Source: Lentinus brumalis
Lineage: Eukaryota > Basidiomycota > Agaricomycetes > Polyporales > Polyporaceae
Assembly: GCA_001792895.1 (NCBI GenBank)
Contig: MARA01000005.1
Location: 2,463,945 to 2,527,944, forward strand
Direction of reading: 5' to 3'
DNA length: 64,000 nt
In this document: positions 47,539 through 57,879 of the stretch, piece after piece
Layout: every line of letters begins with the position of its first letter
How positions within the stretch are numbered: the stretch's first letter is position 1
Made by a program: the position numbers and the translations under genes
Notes under the pieces: generated by a model
The model's database searches: none
What the model saw: the letters and a program-made list of their open reading frames with translations, nothing else
Told to the model about the DNA's origin: nothing

Positions 47539-48004
47539 ATGCAAGTCGACGGCCACCACCAGCCTGCTGCGGACTCCGAGCGGCGTCCTGTGCGCGTCCC
47601 CACCCGGAGCCCGGCGGTGCGAGCATGTCTGGAGGAAGGACTGCCCGTGTATCAGATGTACGTTGCTTTGAGGATGAACCAGGGGAAGCACGACTGGGTG
47701 AAGATGATGGGGGAGGAGATATGGCGGAGGTTTGGCCGTGAGGAGCTGATGGCGTACACGCCGCACGAGATATGCAAGGTGTGTTAGGAGGGTGGACCGA
47801 TCCCGGGCATAGGCTCATTTAACGCAGGCCGTGCGGAACTGGTATAACAACCAGCGTGGGCGGGGCGGGGTGGGGCCCCTGACAAATTGGGTGCACACCG
47901 TGGGGGGGCTCACCTTGCCCAGCTACGGAAGTGCTAGAGCAGAGGCATGCCGTGTATCAAGAGCGCGTTTGAGGCGGGGGCCTCAGGATGCGGGTGCCCT
48001 GTGA
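47539..48004 (+). CDS. Homeodomain-like KDZ-unit protein C1
   Basis: Exon 1 (47,539-47,778) begins MQVDGHHQPAADSERRPVRV and encodes VRACLEEGLPVYQMYVALRM and GEEIWRRFGREELMAYTPHE followed by ICK. After a short intron, exon 2 (47,828 on) starts AVRNWYNNQRG. A basic N-terminal arm, helices and a final V-x-N-W-Y-x-N-x-R resemble the recognition helix of homeodomains (V-x-I-W-F-x-N-R-R), with Tyr for Phe. The frame closes at 48,004, but a later segment (ALANDLPTMHEQMMQGDRG near 48,070-48,125) may belong to the gene. A TATA-like CATATATT lies just before the start. Confidence 0.5.
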
Positions 48005-48436
48005 CACAACGTGAGTGGACGAGCCTTGCAGGCTGGACCGGAAGTGACCATGTGTCGTACCATACAGGCACTGGCTAACGACCTCCCAACCATGCACGAG
48101 CAAATGATGCAAGGCGACCGAGGATTCGTGGGTTATCTGGTGGGAGGGGTGGTATCCCGCCGACGAAATATATACATTTTACGCGTGAGCGTTGCTAGAA
48201 CGAGTGTGTACCGACGTCGAGTTATATGCGCTGCACATGCTATACCTCCTGAACTCCACAAAAGACACTGTGTGCCGTGCAGACGGACGATGGAGGAGAG
48301 ACCGCGGCCTCCAAGGACGGTGAGCAGTTGCGCGTCAATTTTTTTCGGCCTTGGCCTCCGCCTCACACATCCCGCCTCACCCATCCCTCCTCACTGCTGG
48401 CTGCTACCGGGACACAGTCAGAGCGAGCGTGCGATC

Positions 48437-51248
48437 ATGACCACAGAGGACACCTCGCAGACTGACCCAGCGATAACAAGTGCGAACGTCGGGCCAGAGG
48501 GGGGCTCCGTTGGAACGATTGGGTCGGCAGACGCCGCAGGAGCGGCCGAAGAGGTGAGTACAGCTTCCAGACGGGCCCTTGTGCAGGATACACAAGCTGA
48601 CCTGACCTGCATGAACTAAGCGTCCAGCAGGTAGTCGGGGGTACAGGTCGGTGGGGCTGTCCAAGCATGCCGCCGTGAAGGCGTGTCTAGTCGCCGGCCT
48701 TCCCAGTACCAGGCTTTTCTGACTCGGAAGCAGCCCCTGGAAAAAGCGGCATGGCTCGAGAAAAAAAAGGAGGAGATAGTGACGACGTTTGGAGGTCGCG
48801 AGCTGGCGCAATACTCCGCGGAAGACATACGCAAGGTGAGAGCGTCCTATTGACAATTTTACAACGGCATCTGACGTAGGTTCAGGCCGTGAAGAACTGG
48901 TACAACAACTCACGCAACCTGCAATGCGAGGATCTCGGTGTCGCAGAGAAGGTGGAGGGCACTGACGCGCCTGCGGTCCGGCATGCCGTCGCCGACGATG
49001 ACACTGACGACGCGGTGCCGGGCAAGCTGAGCAATAACCCTTTCGTGAAAATGCTCAAGGGAAGGGCGAAGACGTCGTGGAAGCACTGGTGGAAAGTGAG
49101 CAAGGAGCCCGAGATCGCAGAGATGCTCGCCGCCATGCCAGGTGAACCGACTATTGGACAGCAGGCCCTGGCGGTGAAGAAGCTGTTCCAGGGATTGCCG
49201 GAGAAGGATCAAGCGGAATGGGCGAAGAAGGCAGCGGAGGCGAGTCAGCTCCCTGTGGACCAGTGTTTCATGTGCGTACCCAGGTCTCCCATGTAGTGAC
49301 AATAGGAGATTGATGGTGCGTTCAGAAACCAAGGAGGGTTCATGACGTTGCTGATGGACATGCTTGTGAGCGTCATTGGTCTTGGGCCCCTCCAGATCGG
49401 AATGGCGGCTTTTCATGTTCAGGGCGTGACCAAAGACAAGGCGAACAAGTTGCGGACTTTCGAGTACGTGCATTCTACTCAGGATGTGGAGTGGTGACTG
49501 AGAAGAACCCAGGATTTGCGTGACGAAGGATAACAAGGGAGTGTCGTTCGCCAACTTCGAGGGTGGGACACCTCCAGAGGAGCGGCGGCGCTTCGAGCGC
49601 TGGGGTCATGAGGTCGTGCGTGAGTACACAATCGTTCCTGGACGCCTGCGAACGCACGCTGACTGTTACAGTGGATAATCCGGTGGTGAGCGGGGGGACG
49701 ATGTGCGACAAGCAAGGGGTAGTGACGCTGCCCCGTTCGATCCGGATATGAGCTTTGTCAAGACAACGTCGGTCCTCAAGGCGTACCTGATACAGACGTG
49801 GAGTGAGTACGATGCGCTGTGCACGAGCTGCAATGACTGACGTTGGTGTGAGGCAGGGATCCAATTGCCGGAGAGAGGGGAACTCGACTTGGATGCGCTC
49901 GTGACATCGCCGGCAGAGTACGTGGAAGCTGGGTGGGTCGACACCTTCGGTTTCAAGTGGGATGACAGGACCGCGGGGCCTGCATCCATCATGAAACTTT
50001 ACGGCCGGCTGTGGGACGCGCAGGAGGAGGGCAAGCCTATAAAGTTCCTCGGTGGGGGGGCGCCGGCGCCATTGCGACGTCTCACGGTAATAACGACACC
50101 ACGGAAGGAGAAGGGACGTGCAAGCACTACACCCGCGGTGACACCACTTAGGCAGATGGCCACCATGGAGGAGCAGCTGCCTTCCTCGCCCTCACGAGCG
50201 ACGTCACCCTTGCAGATGCCATCACCATTGAACCCCCTTCTTCCTGATAGCGACGACGACGTGATGCCTCCTAGCAGCCCCTTGAGCATCGAGGTCGATC
50301 TACCTCATGGCAGGAAGGAAGTCGTGGACGTGACAGGGGGAGAAGAGGCTGATGGATCTGCTACGGCGGGGGGACCCCCCACTGCCAAGTTGGCTACCGC
50401 TGACTGTGACTTGGCTACTGCTGGGTTGGCTGAGGGTGGAGTGCTGGCAGGGGAGAGAGTGGCGCCGGTGGTCCTGGAGCCAGGGGCGGTCTCGCCCACT
50501 GGACCTCCTGCTGGCACCGCAGTGGCGGCCGCGTTGGGTGGGGATGCGAAAGGAGAGAGCACGAGGAAGGGCAATGTTCGTGGACGCGGGCGCGGGCGAG
50601 GGCGCGGGCGCGGGCGGGGGGTCGAGCAGCGGGCGCGCAAGGGGGGGCCGCCCCCACGAAGACCGACGGAGCCGGTGCGGCGGCTGCAGGGACAGCGCCG
50701 GATGGGAACTCTCTGGAGGCAGGCAAGGAGAACGTGCTTGCAACAAGCGCCCCAGAGGGGAGACGGGGACGAGGGCGTGGGCGGGGCCGAGGAGGTGCGA
50801 GGGAGGGCGAGCGCCTGGCGTGCAAGCGCCTCTTGTGGATGTTGTCGCCCCTGGCACTGTGGTGGTCCTAGAGGCGGGTAAGGAGAATGTGCCTCGCAGA
50901 CCGGCGAGCGCAGCGGGGGTGGCCGCACCTATGCTGGTGGATGACCAGTCGCGAGAGGCCCGTAAGGAGAACATACCTCCTGTTCCGGCGAGCGCACCGT
51001 GCACAACGGCGGGGGGAGGAGGGTGAGCACGCGCGTGAAGCGGAAGAGGGCTGAGGAGCAGGAGGAGGCGGCAGAGAGCGCGAAGCGCGCGCGCCAGACA
51101 GGCGGGGACGAGGCGGGGGGCGCGCCCCCGCGGACAGTGGTGACGCGCAGGCGAAGAAGACAGGCGGCGGCGAGGAGGGGGGCCCGGCCCCCGCAGACAG
51201 TGGGAACGCGCAGGCGAAGAAGACAGGCGGCGAGGAGGAGGTGCGCGC
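48437..51248 (+). CDS. Homeodomain-like KDZ-unit protein C2, 3' end cut by Gypsy insertion
   Basis: Exon 1 (48,437-48,553) begins MTTEDTSQTDPAITSANVGP. The next exon encodes SKHAAVKACLVAGLP and, one base out of frame near 48,707, YQAFLTRKQPLEKAAWLEKK; a further exon begins AVKNWYNNSRN, the same homeodomain-like helix as C1. Later parts include KTSWKHWWKVSKEPEIAEML, an HMG-like FQGLPEKDQAEWAKKAAEA, a MTLLMDMLVSVIGLGPLQIG helix and an acidic Pro/Ser-rich region. An AT-hook-like GRGRGRGRGRG block, repeated GKENV motifs and basic KRKRAEEQ follow. Two ~60-bp repeats encoding DSG(D/N)AQAKKTGG run to 51,248, where the LTR begins mid-codon. Further frame breaks lie at G6 runs 50,616-50,621 and 51,115-51,120. 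Probably a chromatin or DNA-binding protein; inference. Confidence 0.55.
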
Positions 51249-52301
51249 TGATAGGTATCGGACACGTCTATGCACGGAATTTGCGCCCTTTCGGAAGGTC
51301 CGCCGGAGCGAGCCCAGTACTCCCGACCGTCCTACAGTGGCCAGTACGCTCGTCGCAACACCGTACTCCTTCCCTATCGCTCCGTCACCTTTCCTACCGG
51401 CCGAACCCTCGCCCAGGCCGGACAACGCGGTCTGCAGCTCGTCCGCACCGAGCGGTGGCCTGTCAGACAGTTCACGTCCCCGACGAGGCATCTAGCCGCA
51501 GTTCCGAGGTCTCGTACGCAGTCTCGGTCACGGACGCATGGTCGGAGGGGTTCTGGAGCGTCCTCCGCCAGTTGATTGGTCGAGGTGGTTATCGCCGGAG
51601 TTGGAGCTCCGCGCCACCATCTTGGGTAAACGTCGGTCGCCAGCGCCTCGAACCGGTTGGGGCTCGGCGCGCGCGCTGGTTGGTTAGCTGTGGTTAAAGG
51701 CTGACAGCAGGTCCGTGCGCAAGGAGCTCCGCCCGCCCCTATTGGCTCAGGACCGTTTGCGAGGGCTTTCCGAGGCTTGCGTGCTGTCGTTAGGGTAGCT
51801 TTGCTTTTGTACCTTCGGTAGCACGGTGTGCAATTCAGATTCCGTTCTCCCCACCGTTCAGCTCTAAGTCTACCGCCGCCGCTCCGTGCTCACCGTCGAA
51901 AGTATCGCCGTCACCGTCAAGAAGTCCTACCGCCGTCGAGTCGATAAGTTCGAACCCGTTTCATCCGCTACTGTCTCCGTGGTCTCCGCTCCGTGTCCTA
52001 CGTGGTTCGCACCCGTCGCGTCCGTGCGTCGGAAGTCTCCTCGCCGTCCGGGCAGGCACCGTTGAGTCCTCCCTATCGTCCCGTCTCCGTGCCGTTCCCT
52101 CCATTTGTCTCCGTGGTTTCCGCGCCCTTTCCGGACGCTCCTGTCATTCGGGAGTCGTACGTAGCCCTCCTGGACATAGGTCTCCGTTCAGTTAGGGTTG
52201 GTTAGGAGCCTCTTCCCTTCTCGCATATAAAATACGTGCATACAGTCCTTGGCTGGAGATTTGTGTGGTGTTATCCGCTCATTTCGCCCCTTGGCGTATC
52301 A
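51249..52301 (+). repeat. 5' LTR
   Basis: 1,053 bp from TGATAGG to GTATCA. A TATA box near its end puts transcription start about 45 bp before the LTR end, so U3 is very long and R-U5 very short. From about 51,655 on it is nearly identical to the 3' LTR; the first 400 bp are much less similar. Confidence 0.92.
52226..52232 (+). promoter_or_regulatory. LTR TATA box
   Basis: TATAAAA within CTCGCATATAAAATACGTGC, found identically in the 3' LTR at 63,921-63,927. It is the likely promoter of the retrotransposon RNA. Confidence 0.65.
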
Positions 52302-52304
52302 TAT

Positions 52305-52321
52305 TGGAGCCCACCGCGAGG
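52305..52321 (+). other. Primer-binding site
   Basis: TGGAGCCCACCGCGAGG begins three bases after the 5' LTR. It starts with TGG, complementary to the CCA tail of a tRNA, and has the usual length of about 17. The tRNA was not identified. Confidence 0.6.
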
Positions 52322-52575
52322 GGTACTAGTGGCCATCTCTGATTTCAATCAAACTGTCGAGATCACCGTCCCCTTCCGAAACCGCTTCTCGTACCTCCGT
52401 CCGACCTTCGGACAGCCTTTCCTACACCGCTACCGCCCTCGAGGAACTCCGTCAACGTCTCCGCGCATTCCGCGAGGAACTAGACGAGGAACTCACACCT
52501 CTCCCCTCGCCTTCCGGATCCGCAAGCTTCGCTACCGCCCTGTCTTCCCCTTCGGAGCCGTCTTCCCTTACCCCG

Positions 52576-55088
52576 TTGCCGTCCTCCTCCGCTTCCCGTC
52601 CTCCCTCCCCTACAGGGAGCACTACCTCTCGAGCCCGTTCGGACACCTCGACGTCAAGGTCTCGGACTCGCCGAGCCCACCTCGAACAGAACATCCCTCT
52701 CGCACCTCCTCTCGAGCTCCCACCCCGCCGACGCAGGAACCCCGTACCACCAACAATTCAGGAAGCAACCTCACAGGCCGCCCCTACTACCCGTCCTATC
52801 TCTCCGCCCCTTCCGACTACCGAGATGGACGACCCTCTCCCGAACCCGAACCCGATCAACAACCCCGAACCGGCTAACCCGCAGCCAGCGCCGCCTCAGC
52901 AGTTTCAGGGCGGTGCTCGCGACCTCGGACCACACACCATGCCTCTCCCGAACGAGCGCGGCGCCCCGATCTGGGACGAAGCCGGCCGCGAGACCGTCCA
53001 GCGGTTCTTCGACCAGTACGAGCTCCTCCTGCGCAGGAACAACGTCGTCGACGATCGGGACAAGAAGCGCGGTGCGACGATCTACGTTCCGCTTCCGGTC
53101 TCCCGCCGCTGGTCCTCGATGCCCGAGTTCCGCGACGAGCATACGACGTACGAGCAGTGGCGCGACACCGTAGTAGACTACTACGTCGGAGCCGACGAGA
53201 ACCATCAGTACACTATGGCCGACTACCACGAGCTCATGGCCCGTCAGTATCCCAAGGGCTTCCAGAATCTAGCGGACTACTCGCAGTTCTACGTCGAATA
53301 CCACCCGATAGCGTCGTACCTCATCAACCAGCAGCCTCCCGAGCTGACCCAGCGCGACGCCGCCTACAACCTCCTACGCCTCCTGAACACCTCGCAGCGG
53401 AGCGCGGTCGACGGACGCCTCGCTCAGAAGGTCCCGGACAAGCCCCGAGCGGTGTCCTACACCCTGGCGCAGGTGCACGAGGCCATCTCCTATACGATCG
53501 GGGACTCCGTTGACTTCGACGCGAATCCGGCGTTCGAGCGGTACGGAAGCCTGCGTCCGCCGCTGACAGGGGGCACTACGCCGCTCCGAGAGCGCCTGAG
53601 CCGTTCCGCGGAAGGAATCCCGCCCCGAGGCAGGAACCCTTGGCCGACGACAAGACCATCACAATCAAGACGGAGGACCTTCAGACTCTCGTGCAGACGG
53701 CCGTTCAAACCGCTATGCGCGGTAGGAACGAGCCTCGCGACCGCGACCGCCGATTGGAACTCCAGCGGGGCCCGCCCCAAGTCCGCGAACCGCCGCCGCA
53801 CCAGGAGCAGCAGCCGCGCTTCCCCCGCGACGTTCCGAGGTATCCGCAAGGGCAGCAGCCCGCTCCGGACGGCGGGAGGCTCTACAATCCCCCTCGGAAC
53901 GAGCCCCGCGAACGCGACCGAAACTGCTATTACTGCGGTCACACGGACTGTAGCATAGGCCGCTGCCCCGACGTCGAGACCGACATCCGTGACGGCCTGA
54001 TCCAACGCTCTGCGCAGACGGGCCAGCTTGTCCTAGCTAACGGCCAGCCCATTCCGCGTGGCAGGGGTCCGATTCGAGAGCAAGTCCGCTTCTACTACGA
54101 TCGGAACCAGCCCCAGCCGCCCGAGCCTCCGGCGGTCGCGCAGCTCATGTTCTCCGTCCTCACAGCCTCCGGCCAACGGTCCGTACGTACGGCCGAAGAG
54201 GAGAACGAGATGCTCCGTCACAAGATCAACTTCCTCGAGGACCGCGAGAAGCGCAAGCGCGCAGTGTTCGACGGGGTCGAGCTTCCGGCGCGCCCTCCGA
54301 AGAAGGCGACCGCCCGCAAGCCTGCCCGTACTTCCGGACCTTCGACCAGGGCGACCCGAGTCGAGGAGGTACCGGACGAGGAGCCGCTGCGTTCCGCACA
54401 CATCGAGGAGATACCGGAGGACCAGTCCGTCCCCGAGGGAGCGCCCGCGCTGAGAGCCGAGACGCCGGAGGTGGTTAACAACCCTTCCTACGTCGTACCG
54501 GTACACCCTTATGCGCAAGTCCGCGACGCCTCTGCCGCTGGCGCGCCGAAGGCTAAAGATTTCGCGTATGGCCCTAACGCGCCCCGCGCTAAGTCACCCG
54601 AGGCGACCTCCGCGTCCGAGGCAGCTAGCCGACCTCAACCGGCATCCGAGCACGTCGTCGGACCAACTGGACAAGCCCCCGCGCAGCCCGCCGGTAGGGT
54701 TACTGCGTACCGGAACCTCCCGCCGGTAGCGGACAAGGATGCGAGGAGCGTGTTGGCAGCGCAACTTCGTCAACGAGCAGTCGGTCCACCTCTCCGTGTC
54801 CGAGCTCTTCAGTCTCGCTCCGGGAATCTGCAAGAAGGCGCACAAGATGACGGGCAGCAAGCGCGTCGCATTCGACGTACCGGCCATCCCGCTGTCGGTC
54901 CTGTCCGTAATGATGGACGACCCCGAGGCCTCCGAAGACGTCCTGGAGTCGGTGCAGTGCCTGGAGGACCTGTCCGGTCCGTCCGAGGAGGCAGGAAGCA
55001 CCGGAGGCATCGTGTCCCTCCAGCTGCGGGGAGGCGACGCCGACGACGAAGAGGACGAGCCGGTTCCCCGCCAACGCAGCCGCTCCAA
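52576..55088 (+). pseudogene. gag: Gypsy gag (capsid and nucleocapsid), frame-broken
   Basis: The capsid part, 52,576 to about 53,640, is Pro-rich, then helical (ETVQRFFDQYELLLRRNN, YEQWRDTVVDYYVGADENH, YPKGFQNLADYSQFYVEYHP), as in basidiomycete Ty3 gag proteins. Near 53,640 the reading frame changes and continues as LADDKTITIKTEDLQTLVQT. This frame carries one zinc-knuckle-like motif with C-x2-C-x4-C-x4-C, where the usual His is Cys, followed by a coiled coil and a long Pro/Ala-rich linker. Near 54,740 the frame changes again to NFVNEQSVHLSVSELFSLAP and an acidic stretch. Some shift could be programmed gag-pol frameshifting, but two in gag suggest decay. The start could lie further upstream; the ATG is only the first in frame. 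Confidence 0.75.
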
Positions 55089-55560
55089 CAGTCCTCATAG
55101 TCGGCAAGCCCAGCGAGAAACTCCGGGCGCTCTTCGCCTGGGTCAACGAGGCGGAACTGGTAGAGTGCGTCTACGACCCCGGCTCCGAGGTCGTAGCGAT
55201 CTCGGCGGACAAATGCTACGAGCTCGGCATCCCGTGCGACGAGAGGCAGAAGAATCCGATGACCTCCGCGAACGGAACCAAGGACACCACCAAAGGCCTA
55301 GCTAACAACGTCCTACTGGAGCTGCAGGGCGGGATCGCCATCTACCTACAGATGCACGTCGTGGAGAACGCCGCCTACGACATCCTGCTCGGTCGTCCCT
55401 TCGAGACTCTGATGGGGTCAGCAGCCGGAACCTCCCCGACGAGAAGCACGAGCTGGTGGTTACCTGTCCGAACACGGACCGCTGCCTGACCCTCCGCACT
55501 TACGCCCGCGGAGACTCGCCGAAGACGTCGGAACCGCCCATGGGTTTTCGGCCTTCGAGG
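55089..55560 (+). pseudogene. Gypsy aspartic protease domain
   Basis: In a third frame, PTVLIVGKPSEKLRALFAWV is followed by VECVYDPGSEVVAISADKC, the active-site region, where the usual D-S/T-G is D-P-G-S. YDILLGRPFETLMG is the conserved C-terminal strand. Just after it (about 55,420) the frame shifts to NLPDEKHELVVTCPNTDRC and LRTYARG. The enzyme would cut the polyprotein. A proline after the catalytic aspartate is unusual for retroviral-type proteases. Confidence 0.75.
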
Positions 55561-55645
55561 ATCTGACCGCCGGTCGGGGAGAGGTCGCCCTTCTGGTAGA
55601 ATACCAGCATACCACCCAGCACGCCCGGGCACCGCCTACGCCCCC

Positions 55646-57750
55646 ATGCCCGACGGTGCCCCTATATCTATTCTCCTTTCCTATCTGTCCGCTTGCGAGG
55701 AGGTCACGTCTAAACCGTCGCTCCAATCCCTCTTCTTTTCCACTGTTCCGTCAGCTCTCTCGTCCTCTGTCTCTCCGATGCGTTCCTCTGCTTCCGGCTC
55801 TCTATCTCCTACGTCGGTTCCGGTGGGTCCGGGCCGTCCGGTGGCTACATACCCAGTCTCCAAGACGAAAAGCCAACCGCAGCGACCGGTCCCCCCGAAC
55901 CGCGATACCCCTCGTCTCTCCGCTACTGGTTCCAAGCCTCCGTTCACGGTTCTACTAAAAAGCAAAAAGAAATACAAGCCGGTCGCTCTCAAGGTCCGTC
56001 CTGTGATCGGCGAGCTGCCCGCAGAATACCGCATCGTCCGCAACCGGATCGGCGACCCTCTAGCCGACCTCCCGCTCCTAGACCCGAACCCTCCGCCGTA
56101 TGTTCCGACGGGACGCTACACCGCGGAGCGCAGGGAGCGTTTTCGAGCGCATCACGCGCAATGGTTACTGCCCGCCGAGCTGGACGTCCTAGACGACTTC
56201 ATGTGCAAACAACAGGGAGCATTCGCGTGGGACGACTCCGAGCGGGGCAGCTTCCGGCGTGACATGTTCCCCCCAGTGCGCTTCCCGGTCATTCCGCATG
56301 TTCCGTGGGTAGAGAAGAACTTCCCTATCCCGCCCGGTATTTACGCTCAAGCCGCGGCCCTCATCCAACGGAAGATCGCCGCCGGAGTCTACGAGCCTTC
56401 CAACGCGTCCTACCGGTCCCGGTGGTTCTGCGTACTCAAGAAGGACGGCAACATTCGGATCGTCCACAGCCTCGAGCCTCTCAACAAGGTCACCATCCAG
56501 CACTCCGGAGTCCCGCCGGTCCCGGATCACCTCGCGGAACAGTTCGCCGGTCGCGCGTGTGGCACGACGTTGGACCTCTACGTGGGGTACGACGAACGGG
56601 AAATCGACGAGCGCTCGCGCGACTTAACCACCTTCCAGACGCCGTTCGGAGCTATGCGCCTTACGACGCTTCCGATGGGTTGGTCGAACTCAGTTCCGAT
56701 CTTCCACGACGACGTCACGTTCATCCTGCAGCCGGAGATCCCGCACGTAACCCTTCCCTATATCGACGATGTTACGGTCAAGGGCCCCGCGGACCAGTAC
56801 AAGGTTGCCGTAGGAGGGTGGGAGATGATCCCGGCGAATCCGGGAGTCCGAAGGTACTTCTGGGAACATCTACCGGACGTCAACCGTTGCGTTCAGCGGG
56901 TCAAGCATGCCGGCGGGACGTTCTCCGGGACTAAGGCGAACATAGGACCACCGGAGTTCGTAGCCATCGGGCACTTCTGTACTCCGGAAGGGCGTAAGCC
57001 CGACGTCAAGCGCACCGAAGCCATCGCCAACTGGGGACCGTGCAAGGACCTCTCGGAGGTCCGGGCCTTCCTCGGAACGGTCGGGGTGGCCCGCATCTTC
57101 ATCAAGGACTTCGCCAAGCGAGCTAACCCCCTGGTCAAGCTAACTCGGAAGGATGTTCCTTTCGAGTTCGGGGCGGAGCAGCTACAGGCGATGGCGGACC
57201 TCAAGCAGGCTCTCCTGGACTCCCCCGCCCTCCGTCCGCTCGACTACGAGTCCGACGCTCCTGTCATCCTGGCCGTCGACACCTCCTACATCGCCGTGGG
57301 CTACCACCTCGCCCAACAAGACATCAACGACCCAAAAATCCGCTACTACAATCGCTTCGGCTCTATAACCCTCAACGAGCGCGAAGCCCGCTTCTCGCAG
57401 GCCAAGCTCGAGCTTTACGGACTCTACCGGACACTCCGCGCACTCCGGTTCCACCTGATCGGGGTCCGCAACCTTGTCGTCGAAGTCGACGCCCGCTACA
57501 TCGAGGGTATGCTCCGGCACCCCGACTACGCCCCGTCCGCTTCGATGAACCGCTGGATAGTCTCCATCACAACCTTCCACTTCACCCTAGTCCACGTACC
57601 CGGAGTACACCACGGCCCCGACGGTCTGTCGAGGCGTCCGCCTCAGCCGGGAGACACGCCCGAGCCGGACGATGACTTCGACGACTGGATCGACCGGCTC
57701 TATAGCATGATGCACTTGGTCAACCCTCCTCCGACGCTCCGTTTGTCCGA
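55646..57750 (+). CDS. pol: Gypsy reverse transcriptase and RNase H
   Basis: One open frame. RT motifs in order: YRSRWFCVLKKDGNIRIVHS, LDLYVGYDEREID (first Asp), TTFQTPFGAMRLTTLPMGWS, FHDDVTFIL and LPYIDDVTVKG, whose two catalytic aspartates are at 56,765-56,770. The connection runs through FCTPEGRKPDVKRTEAIANW. RNase H shows VILAVDTSYIAVGYHLAQQD (Asp), QAKLELYGLYRTLRAL (Glu) and NLVVEVDARYIEGML (Asp), then VHVPGVHHGPDGLSRRP. All catalytic residues are present. It copies the element RNA and removes the template. The fusion with integrase continues in the same frame to about 58,330. This is the best-preserved part of the element. Confidence 0.92.
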
Positions 57751-57879
57751 CGCCCCGCTACGCGCACCGGCCGCACCGGACGCGCCCTCCTTCACCATCC
57801 TCATGCAGCAAACCAGCGGAACGTCCGCGAAGCTACCGGAGGTCCCGCCGATACCGTACGATCGGTTTCCGCGGACATC

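Larger units (their letters stand above)
24962..51248. mobile_element. Composite KDZ DNA transposon carrying TET/JBP and other cargo (ends not located)
   Basis: A continuous block of lineage-restricted genes surrounds a KDZ transposase (35,049-39,131) and a TET/JBP dioxygenase (33,318-34,969). KDZ transposons are a eukaryotic DNA transposon superfamily, and their association with expanded TET/JBP genes in basidiomycetes is established (Iyer and colleagues, 2014). The left limit is put at the last plausible cargo gene. A short-repeat cluster at 24,135-24,320 may be the left subterminal region. The right limit is not in the window, because a Gypsy element at 51,249 interrupts the last cargo gene. 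No terminal inverted repeat or 8-bp target duplication was found by eye, so the borders are inference. Confidence 0.7.

Noticed and set aside
50999..51697. 232-residue ORF across the 5' LTR junction
   Set aside because: It joins the cargo gene's repeat region, in the wrong frame, to LTR sequence; the LTR begins at 51,249.
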